DNA of 64,000 nucleotides from Chrysemys picta bellii (Eukaryota; Chordata; Testudines; Emydidae), in NCBI RefSeq assembly GCF_011386835.1, contig NC_088799.1, forward strand, positions 72,311,302 to 72,375,301, written 5' to 3'. This document shows, piece after piece, positions 56,995 through 64,000 of the stretch (the first letter of the stretch is position 1; each line of letters begins with the position of its first letter). The notes under the pieces were generated by a model, which searched no databases, was not told the origin of the DNA, and worked only from the letters and a program-made list of their open reading frames with translations. The position numbers and the translations under genes are program-made.

Positions 56995-57164
56995 TGTTGT
57001 GGTTTGAGCGTTGGCCTGCTAAATCCAGGGTTGTGAGTTCAATCCTTGAGGGGCCACTTAGGGAACTGGGGTAAAAAACTGTCTGGGGATTGGGTCCTGC
57101 TTTGAGCAGGGGGTTGGACTAGATGACCTCCTGAGGTCCCTTCCAACCCTGAGATTCTATGATC
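56995..57164 (+). mobile_element. tRNA-derived SINE with CR1-type tail
   Basis: The 5' end is worn: the A box region is reduced to GTGGTTTGAGC. B box GTTCAATCC is intact at 57037-57045. The tail GGATTGGGTCCTGCTTTGAG..GGTTGGACTAGATGACCTCC..TTCTATGATC is nearly identical to the end of the CR1 copy at 17145-17226. RNA polymerase III would transcribe an intact copy; CR1 enzyme would mobilise it. Confidence 0.92.
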
Positions 57165-57655
57165 AGCCCAACTGTGGTTGTATAGCGACTGTGTGTTTCT
57201 AATTAGTGGATTAATTTTCAGTTCATTGTGTATTTATCTACAAGTGTTGATGGACACTGGGCAGCCAAATGTGAGTCAGATGCATTCCACTGCTACTCAG
57301 CCTGTGGCTTGTTAGCTGTAGGACTCTCTCACACCAGTGTTGTTTGACTTTTGTTGAATTCCCCAAATCTGGTACATGTTACCCTTGTTCTGTGCTGGGC
57401 ACAGAACGAGTCCAATAACAGAGTCTGAGGAACGTTGACCAAATGAGCCAGCAAGGAGGAAGCTAACCAGAACTAGATTCCCTAGAAAGGGGAATAAAAG
57501 GAATTAGTGCCCCACATTCTCCAAGAGCCAAGAGGAGGAAAAAATCCCCTTCCTTCCCAGCACCAGGAAGAAAAACCTCTTTTGCTGGCCCAGAAGAGAG
57601 AGACTGAAACTTCCTCCCACCCAGAATGAAGGGAAGTTAGGAAGGGATTGGGTGG
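57165..57655. other. Unassigned sequence
   Basis: No coding or repeat signature recognised. AAGGAAAG at 57656-57663 is the target duplication of the next element. Confidence 0.45.
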
Positions 57656-57663
57656 AAGGAAAG

Positions 57664-58224
57664 CAGGGCCGGCTCCAGGCACCAGCCAACCAAGCTCGTG
57701 CTTGGGGCGGCACCTGGTAAGGGGTGGCCAATCTTGGGGTGGCGCGGGGGGCAGCGTGGCGTGGTGCTTGGCGGGGGGGTGCTCGGCGGCGCGGCGCTCG
57801 GCGGGGGTTCAGCAGCTTGGTGGGGGTGTTCGGCAGCGCGGGGCTCCACGGGGAGGGGTTCGGCAGCGCTCCGCGTGGGGGGAGGGTGTTCAGCAGCGCG
57901 GCGCTCCGCGGTGGGGGCGGGGGTGTTCGGCGGTGCAGCGCTTGGCGGGAGTTCAGCAGCTCGGCGGGCGTGTTCGGCGGCACTCGGTGGGGGTTCAGCA
58001 GCTCGGCAGGGATGTTGGGCAGCGTGGCGGGGGGCGGGGGCTGTTCGGTGGTACGGTGCTCGGCGGGGGGGTTTCGGCAGCGCAGCACTTGGTGGGGGGG
58101 TTCAGCAGGGTGCAGCACTCGGTGGGGGGGTTCGGCAGGGCGGGGCGGCGCTGAGGGGGGTGTTACGGCGGGGCGGCACTTTTTTTTGCTGCTTGGGGTG
58201 GCAAAAAAGTTAGAGCCGGCCCTG
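57664..58224 (+). mobile_element. Non-autonomous hAT with expanded internal minisatellite
   Basis: Ends CAGGGCCGGCTCCAG and TAGAGCCGGCCCTG are inverted repeats, flanked by an exact 8-bp duplication AAGGAAAG (57656-57663, 58225-58232). Same family as 14006-14209 but about 360 bp longer because of an internal GC-rich array. Four long overlapping frames (for example 58268-57504 minus, 57648-58154 plus) are open only because the array is GC-rich and repetitive; their low-complexity Pro/Arg/Ala or Gly/Ser translations are not evidence of genes. Confidence 0.95.
57770..58180. repeat. GC-rich minisatellite with G-runs
   Basis: Irregular units of about 28-35 bp built on GGGGG..GTTCGGCAGCGCGGC and GCTCGGCGGGGG words, roughly a dozen copies with substitutions and length changes. 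Many runs of four or more G lie on the plus strand. Composition is far above the surrounding DNA. Confidence 0.88.
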
Positions 58225-58232
58225 AAGGAAAG

Positions 58233-58811
58233 ACACCTCTCTTCCTCTCCGCTGGGTAAGAATGTCATGGTGTGATTATCTTGGGTCTCTCTGCTACTCC
58301 ATCCTAAAACAAAGTGACTTCCAGTTGTTAAAGGGAGAATGACATTGCACTAAATCTTTCTGTAGTCAGTTTTCAGCATAAAAGAAAAAAAGAAGTGCTA
58401 GACAATGGGAGGAAAAGATATAATTTATGTTCATCATCAGTGGCATCTTAACTGCATGTGTGCAAGAAGCCGTAGAAAGCTTTAGAAGGATCTGGCTTTT
58501 ATGCAGCATTCATAGGATTATATGCAGTCTCCCTGTGACTTTCTTTTGAACCTTCACACAAGAAGAGAGATACTCCAGTCTCAGGCCTCAATGTGCTTTA
58601 AGGGATAGTGCAGACACAGCAGGAGGGTGGCACACCAGCACATACCCAGTTTTGTATGTCACTGGGATAGTAGGGCTAGCAGGCTGATACTTAGCTGGAT
58701 AATATTTGGGTTTGCATCTGAATACAAACTAAATACAAGGCCTCCTACATCCAAATCACCCAAATGCAAATATCAGCCCATCCATTCTCCATATTAAACA
58801 GAATGGGCCAA
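58233..58811. other. Unassigned sequence
   Basis: Nothing recognised. Confidence 0.45.
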
Positions 58812-58955
58812 ATTATTTTTTACACCGAGACTGCTTTTCACTGCCCTGGCAATGTAAAGGGTCTTAAAGTGGGCTTAATGTTTACACCCACTCATAGTCC
58901 CTTTACATTGCCACAGAAGTGTAAAGCAGCCTTAGTGTAAATGAGAATCAGACCC
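58812..58955. repeat. Foldback mini-element with about 45-bp imperfect arms
   Basis: The left arm (about 58815-58861) runs TTTTTACACCGAGACTGCTT to GGCAATGTAAAGGG. The right arm (about 58898-58942) is its approximate reverse complement, CCCTTTACATTGCC to AGCAGCCTTAGTGTAAAT, so GGCAATGTAAAGGG is matched exactly. About 35 bp separate the arms. A small MITE-like structure. Confidence 0.72.
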
Positions 58956-59446
58956 AATGCCTGATCAGTGAAATAGGAAAGTTCAAGAAGAGCTGGGTTT
59001 TAAGCAGCCCTAATAGGACGAGATGACGTTTCCCTGAGATCTGGTGTTCTGTGTCAGGGACTGAGTGTGTGTCAGTCAGCTCTGCTCTAAAGTCATGGTT
59101 GTCAAAGGCAAGTAAAGCACTAGAATGGGATGAATACAGCAAGAAAAGATTCATGACGTTTTTCTGACCCTTTTTATTCATGAGCATTCAAGTAAGCAAG
59201 TTTTTATTCACAAGAATGTTTGTTTTGTGGCAAGAAAAATGTCACAAATACTCCTGCGAATCTGTATTAATATGCAGACATATTGGTATTCAAACAATTC
59301 AGTAAAAATCACAAGCCTTTCACAGGTAATTTGTGAACAGAAAAGAAGCTAAATTTCCTGAATAAATTTCTATGAGAAATGTTTGCCTTGCTCTGTTCTA
59401 CACTCCGTAGGACTATTTACCTGGGGCTAAGTGGGCATTTAGCCAG
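58956..59446. other. Unassigned A+T-rich sequence
   Basis: Nothing recognised. Confidence 0.45.
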
Positions 59447-59966
59447 GCTCATGTTAGGTAGGGGTTAGGGTGTGGGAGGGGGTTCTGAACTGGGGCAAGG
59501 GGCTGGGGTGCAGGTGGGGGTGTGGGGAACAGGCTCTGGGAGGGAGTTTGGGTGTGGGAGGGGGTTCTGAGCAGGGGAAGGGAGTTGGTGTGTAGGAGGG
59601 GGTGCAGGCTTCAGGCAGTGCTGATCTCAGGCAGCTCCCGGGAAACGGCGACATGTCCCTCTGGCTCTTAGGCGCAAGTATTGCCAGGAGTCCCTACAGG
59701 CGCTGCCCCCATATCTCCATTGGCTGCGGTTCCCCAGCAGTGCCTGCAGGTGGGGGCAGAAAGTGGAGCCTCCCTGCCCACCCCTCTGACTAGAAGCCGG
59801 ACATGTCGGCTGCCCAGGATCCACACAGAGCTGGGCAGGGAGCCTGCCAGCCCCACTGTGCCACCAACCAGACTTTTACCGTCCCGGTCAGTGGTGTTGA
59901 CTGGAGCTGCCAGGGTCCCTTTTCCACCTGGTGTTCCGGTCCATAACCAGACACCTGGCAACCCTA
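59447..59966 (+). mobile_element. TAGGGTTGCC-type non-autonomous hAT, left end lost
   Basis: The right end ACACCTGGCAACCCTA matches the element at 61791-62717. Shared interior: GGGTGTGGGAGGGGGTTCTG-type G-rich words, then GGCAGCTCCCGG, GACATGTCCCTCTGGCTCTT, CATTGGCTGCGGTTCCC, AGGGAGCCTGCC and GGGTCCCTTTTCCACCTGGT. The left inverted repeat is absent. Overlapping frames on both strands (59668-60025) are composition artefacts. Confidence 0.8.
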
Positions 59967-60304
59967 TTTTAGGCTGGTGTAAATCAGCTGAAACTGAGCA
60001 TAGAACCAGGCCTAGCACTCCTTAAAGGTGCTTAATTCTGATAGCTAATGAAGACTAGAAAACACACTCTCAAAACTGGCTATGAGTAGATTCAGTGCAA
60101 ATTTGTGTGTGTAATTGCATTCTTTATTAATTTTCTGCATTCTGTTAACCGGTGACAAGTTTTGTAACATTCCAATTTCCTTGATTTTATATAATGAAGC
60201 ACTGGGTGACATGCTGCAACCTGATATAACTTGGCACAATATTACTGAATTATTGAGCATGACTTAATCCTGCAAACAAGCATATGACTATGTTGGTGCA
60301 TATA
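59967..60304. other. Unassigned sequence
   Basis: Nothing recognised. ACCTATTG (60305-60312) belongs to the next element's target duplication. Confidence 0.45.
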
Positions 60305-60312
60305 ACCTATTG

Positions 60313-60720
60313 CAGTGGCTCTCAACCTTTCCAGATGACTGTACCCCTTCCAGGAGTCTGATTTGTCTTGCATACCCCCAAGTTTCACCTCACTTAAAAA
60401 CTACTTGCTTACAAAATCAGACATAAAAATTCAAGTGTCACAACCCACTACTACTGAAAGATTGCTTACTTGCTCACTTTTACCATATAATAAAATAAAT
60501 CTATTAGAATATAAATATTGTACTTATATTTCAGTGTATTGTATGTAGAGTAGTATAAACAAGTTGTTGTCTGTATGAAATTTTAGTTTGTACTGAAGTT
60601 GCTAGTACTTTTCATATAGCCTGTTGTAAAATTAGGCAAATATCTAGATGAGTAGATGTACCTCCTGGAAGTCCTCTGTGTACTCTCAGGGTTGTGTGTA
60701 CCCCTGGCTGAGAACCACTG
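60313..60720. mobile_element. Non-autonomous hAT (CAGTGGCTCTCAACC..GGCTGAGAACCACTG)
   Basis: Ends CAGTGGCTCTCAACC and GGCTGAGAACCACTG are inverted repeats. Flanks ACCTATTG (60305-60312) and ACCTATCC (60721-60728) match at 6 of 8. The 408-bp interior is A+T-rich and noncoding, with ACTGTACCCCTTCCAGGAGT near the left and TGTGTGTACCCCTGGCTGAG at the right. Confidence 0.9.
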
Positions 60721-60819
60721 ACCTATCCCACTGAAGTCAATGACACTGCTTACCTGGATCAAGTTAGTGAGGTGAATGTGTGTTTGCAGAGTCAGAAGCC
60801 GTGTCAATGTTTTTATTTT

Positions 60820-60905
60820 TTCATGGTGTAAATGCAGAGTAACTGTGTTTATGTCAATAGAATTATGATTTTTACACTGGTGTAGATCACAGCAGAATTT
60901 GCCCC
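60820..60905. repeat. Decayed foldback mini-element (TTACACTGGTGTA type)
   Basis: TGGTGTAAATGCAGAGTAAC, CAATAGAATTATGATTTTTA and CACTGGTGTAGATCACAGCA with a GAATTTGCCCCA end resemble a worn palindromic family also hinted at 50796-50872. Confidence 0.5.
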
Positions 60906-61417
60906 ATTGTTTTTAAACCCTTTCCCCTTAACATTTTGGTTTGGGTGCAGGAGATTGTGACAGTGAGCAATGAGTCAGGACTGGAAGAACATATTGGATG
61001 GGTATAGAAACTTCATTTTTGCCACAGATGTGGCAAATATTCTATCTAAGTGCACCGCACAATAATTCTGTTACACATATATTTCCAATTTGGAAGGCTG
61101 ATGCTATGCAATAGTGAAGGTTTATGGAGGGGTTGTAAACAAAAAATGAAAAAAAAAAAGACAAGGGTTTACATTAATAAATGTAATGGGATGTGGTAGG
61201 AAGTGCGTGCAGTCTTTTCCTTAACTGCACTAAGGTGCAGCAGACTTGAGATCACTTGGATTGTTCATTGCTGAACTTGGGCTTAGACTTGAGATGTAGA
61301 AAAGTTGGGATACAGAGCTGACAAAGTTTAATCATTAATTAAATAATCACAAATGGCTACAATAACTTTTTTCTACTTCCTATAATGTTAATAGATTGCT
61401 GTAGTGGCACTGATTCT
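60906..61417. other. Unassigned A+T-rich sequence
   Basis: Contains an A-run near 61150. Nothing else recognised. Confidence 0.45.
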
Positions 61418-61600
61418 GTGGGGGATAACTCAGTGGTTTCAGCATTGGCCTGCTAAACCTAGAATTGTGAGTTTAATCCTTGAGGGGGGCCATTTAGAGA
61501 TCAGGGCAAAAATATGTCTAGGGATTGGCCCTGTTTTGAGCAGGAGATTGGACTAGATGACCTCCTGAGGTCCCTTCCAACCCTGATATTCTATGATTCT
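61418..61600 (+). mobile_element. tRNA-derived SINE, nearly full length
   Basis: A box TAACTCAGTGG at 61426-61436 and B box GTTTAATCC at 61471-61479 (one change from GTTCAATCC). The tail GACTAGATGACCTCCTGAGG..TTCTATGATTCT is the same CR1-type tail as in the copy at 56995-57164. Confidence 0.93.
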
Positions 61601-61790
61601 CCTCATTTTTCTTCTGGTGTTAATCTGAACTAATGCCATTGAAGTTAATAAAGTTACAGTTTCTCTCTGTGTATCTGTTTGGTCCCAATCTCAATAGCAT
61701 AGGAAAGCTTTCTTGCTCTTTCCCTTCTCCTCCTGTGAGATTCCACATGAACAGATTTAACTGTAAATGGGTGAAGCTGCATGTTTGTGT

Positions 61791-62717
61791 TAGGGTTGCC
61801 ATCTTTCTAACTGCACAACACTGAACACCCTAGCCCCACCCCTTCCCAGAGTCCCTGCCCCCGCTCACTACCTTCCCCCTCCCTCAGTTGCTCGCTATCC
61901 TCCACCCTCACTCACTTTCACAGGGGTTTGGGGTGCAGGAGAGGGTGAGGGATCTAACAGGGGGTGCAGGCTACATGGTGGGGCAGAAATGAGGGGTTCA
62001 GGGTGGGGGACAGGGCTCAAGGCTGCGGCAGGGAGGGGGTACAGGCTCTGGGCTGGGGATGCAGGCTCTGAGGTGGGGCTGGGGATGAGGGGTTTTGGGT
62101 GCAGGAGGGGGCTCCAGGCTGGGGTGCTGGGGCTGAGGGATTCAAAGTGCAAGTGGTGGCTTCAGGTTAAGGCAGGGGTTGGGGTACAGGCTCTAGGGTG
62201 AGGACAGGGATGAGGGTTTGGGGGGGGTCATGGCTGGGGAAGAAGGGGTGGGGCTCGGAGTTGGGATCCGGGCTTACCTCAGGCGGCTACCAGTCAGTGG
62301 CACAGCAGGGCTAAGGCAGGCTCTCTGCCTGTCCTGGCTCCACACTGTGCCCTGGAAGTGGCAAGTAGGACCGACTCCTAGGTGAGGATGGCCAGAAGGC
62401 TCTGTGTGCTGCTCTTCCCTGCAGGCACCACCCCTAGCTCCCATTGACTGTGGTTCCTGGCCAATGGGACTGCAGAGCTGCTGCTCGGGACGGGGACAGC
62501 GCGCTGAGCCCTATGGGGACCCCCCCAAGCCTAGGAGCTGGACCTGCTGGCCGCTTCCAGGGGTCAGTGCCATGCCAGGACAGCCAGGGAGCCTGCCTAA
62601 GATCCACAGCATGTCCAACTGGACTTTTAATGGCCCAGTCAGCGGTGCTGGGCGGAGGTATCAGGGTCCCTTTTTGACCGGGTGTTCTGGTAGAAATCTG
62701 GACGCCTGGCAACCCTA
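61791..62717 (+). mobile_element. TAGGGTTGCC-type non-autonomous hAT, near full length
   Basis: Ends TAGGGTTGCCA and TGGCAACCCTA are inverted repeats. Flanks GTTTGTGT (61783-61790) and GTTTATCT (62718-62725) match at 6 of 8, consistent with a worn 8-bp hAT duplication. The 927-bp interior is G-rich on the plus strand in its left half (GGGGTGCAGG words) and moderately GC-rich to the right. Open frames on both strands (62404-62718, 62434-62712 and others) overlap each other and have no domain; no transposase is present. Confidence 0.85.
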
Positions 62718-62725
62718 GTTTATCT

Positions 62726-63094
62726 ACATGTGTGTGAAAAGCTTATTGTGAGAAACCTAAGGCAGTATTTCAATGGGCTTTCAAATGGATCCTTAAGTGT
62801 GCAAATGGCAAAGCCATCATTATTCTTCTGGAATAAGTTGCATAGTCTGAGTCCTGTGTAAATTCTGTCTCCTGTACAAACAGCCTCCTCTTCTGGTTGA
62901 CAGTTTCATTGTTCCAGTGGTCCTTCGGTCTTGTCAGAGGTCTTCATTAATAGAGGGAGAAGTGATATTTCAGGTAGCCAGGTATACTCCCATTAAGGAT
63001 ATCAAGTATCAGGACTGAATTGGACCCTGAATTCAATGTGGAGCCAGTGCATAGCACTAAGTACTTGGATTGTGTGTTCATATGCCCTATATTG
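62726..63094. other. Unassigned sequence
   Basis: Nothing recognised. Confidence 0.45.
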
Positions 63095-63303
63095 GTGGGA
63101 GAATAGCTCAGTGGTTTGAGCATTGGCCTGCTAAATTCAGCGTTGTGAGTTTAGTCCTTGAGGGGGCCATTTAGGGATGTGAGGCAAAAAAACAAAAACA
63201 CAACACTGTCAGGGACAGTACTTAGTTCTGCTAGTGAAGGCAGGGGACTGGACTCAATGACCTTTCAAGGTCCCTTCCAGTTCTATAAGATAGGTACATC
63301 TCC
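63095..63303 (+). mobile_element. tRNA-derived SINE, alternative tail subfamily
   Basis: A box TAGCTCAGTGG at 63104-63114; B box GTTTAGTCC at 63149-63157. The tail differs from the other plus-strand copies: CTGCTAGTGAAGGCAGGGGA, GACTCAATGACCTTTCAAGG, ending GATAGGTACATCTCC. The same tail type is on the minus-strand copy at 18535-18718. Confidence 0.92.
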
Positions 63304-63332
63304 ATATATATATATATATATATGTATATATA
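63304..63332. repeat. (TA)n microsatellite
   Basis: About 14 TA dinucleotides with one G interruption, immediately after the SINE tail, suggesting it grew from the retroposon end. Confidence 0.9.
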
Positions 63333-64000
63333 AGCAGATGGGATCCTTTGTTCTGAACCAGTGAGTACATAATGAAACTGAATTAGAATCAGGTCCTGTC
63401 TATATCCCAAACACTGAAGTTTGTCAAAAACCTTCTTAGCATCCATCTACAGTTTTCCCAGTCATCACAGAGGTGGAAAACGGAACTCCCAGGTGGAACA
63501 TCTCCCACTGTCAGGAAGAACCCCCCCCAAAGAAACACTCTGCCAAATGCCAGCTGGGTGTTCCTCAAGCCAGGGATAGGCTCTGAGGAGAGAAGCTGTT
63601 CTTCACAGAGGAAGGGGGAGAGGCACTCCCTTTACTTTACTCTCTGGTTCTATCCTTGAGGCTCTGTAACTTATTAATATACCTTGTCATTAGACATCTT
63701 GGATGCTGGACCTTCAACTGTGCTATTTCGATAATGGATCTTAAATGAGACTAAAGGTTTTTGGTTAAATGAATCTTATTTAGTCACTTGTTTAGTTTTA
63801 TATCAAACACTACGTTTTTATACAAAATATCATTCTAATTAAATTCCCACAAAAATCTACACTCAGTAATCTCTCTAGAGTTGCACTGTACCAAGTATTC
63901 ATTTTGAATTACTAGAGCATATCACTGAACAATAGAAAAGCATTAGATGATTTTGTTTTCCTGATTGTAATTTTATATTTTATATTTTCTGTGCCAAAAT
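63333..64000. other. Unassigned sequence to window end
   Basis: No coding or repeat signature recognised. Confidence 0.45.

Noticed and set aside
57504..58275. Four overlapping long open frames (168-254 codons) on both strands.
   Set aside because: They lie over a GC-rich minisatellite inside a hAT MITE. Translations are low-complexity and change character with frame, as expected when stop codons are rare by composition.
59681..60025. 114- and 116-codon frames on opposite strands.
   Set aside because: Same reason: shadows of a TAGGGTTGCC-type element, mutually antisense and unrecognised.
61426..61479. tRNA-like A and B boxes that could be called a tRNA gene.
   Set aside because: No cloverleaf could be completed, the same head recurs in four copies with CR1-type tails, and this identifies a SINE.
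62404..62718. Overlapping open frames of 77-104 codons on both strands.
   Set aside because: They lie inside a non-autonomous hAT element and have no domain; openness follows from local G+C richness.

Overview
This is 64 kb of vertebrate nuclear DNA, moderately A+T-rich, in which I recognise no host protein-coding gene, tRNA gene or rRNA gene. Long open frames are few and degenerate, and the ones with recognisable content belong to transposable elements. The repeat set points to a turtle, probably hidden-necked (Cryptodira). There are several CR1 LINE copies, tRNA-derived SINEs whose 3' tail is borrowed from CR1 (the tortoise/Cry SINE type), a 5S-like SINE, hAT and Harbinger DNA transposons with tiny non-autonomous relatives, a solo retroviral LTR, and Penelope-like retroelement tails. 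A crocodilian is less likely but not excluded from sequence alone.

Layout. 1-400: end of a repeat with a 50-bp tandem array. 850-1450: old antisense L2-like LINE remnant. 4-9 kb: a 77-bp tandem duplication, foldback mini-elements, and a Penelope-like tail with hammerhead-like core elements. 10.3-11.5 kb: CR1. 14.0-14.2 kb: hAT MITE with an exact 8-bp target duplication. 15.2-17.7 kb: a DNA transposon split by a CR1 (itself carrying a hAT MITE) and by a second hAT element. 18.2-23.9 kb: a MITE, a SINE, a hAT element, an inverted CR1, a Harbinger-type MITE and a CR1 tail. 26.8-28.3 kb: an ancient SINE-like relic, a MITE and a possible LTR. 30.5-32.9 kb: the longest CR1, with part of the endonuclease plus the reverse transcriptase. 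33.2-34.2 kb: a foldback element and a CR1 tail. 36.4-40.3 kb: a Harbinger element with TAA target duplications and two dead genes. 43-44.4 kb: a 5S-like SINE split by a solo LTR. 47.5-49.4 kb: a CR1 tail, an A+T-rich family copy, and a Penelope-like inverted copy with a 37-bp perfect hairpin. 54-63.3 kb: further MITEs, three tRNA SINEs and four hAT elements, one holding a GC-rich minisatellite.

How the parts relate. The genes present are transposon machinery: the CR1 endonuclease/reverse transcriptase (all copies broken) and the two-gene Harbinger system (a Myb/SANT-like DNA-binding protein and a DDE transposase, both broken and cut by one internal deletion). Short elements parasitise longer ones. 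The SINEs carry CR1 tails, and the 308-bp element at 22.7 kb carries Harbinger ends. Nested insertions give a relative age order. The rest looks like intergenic or intronic DNA. All family names come from memory of typical sequences, not from a search.
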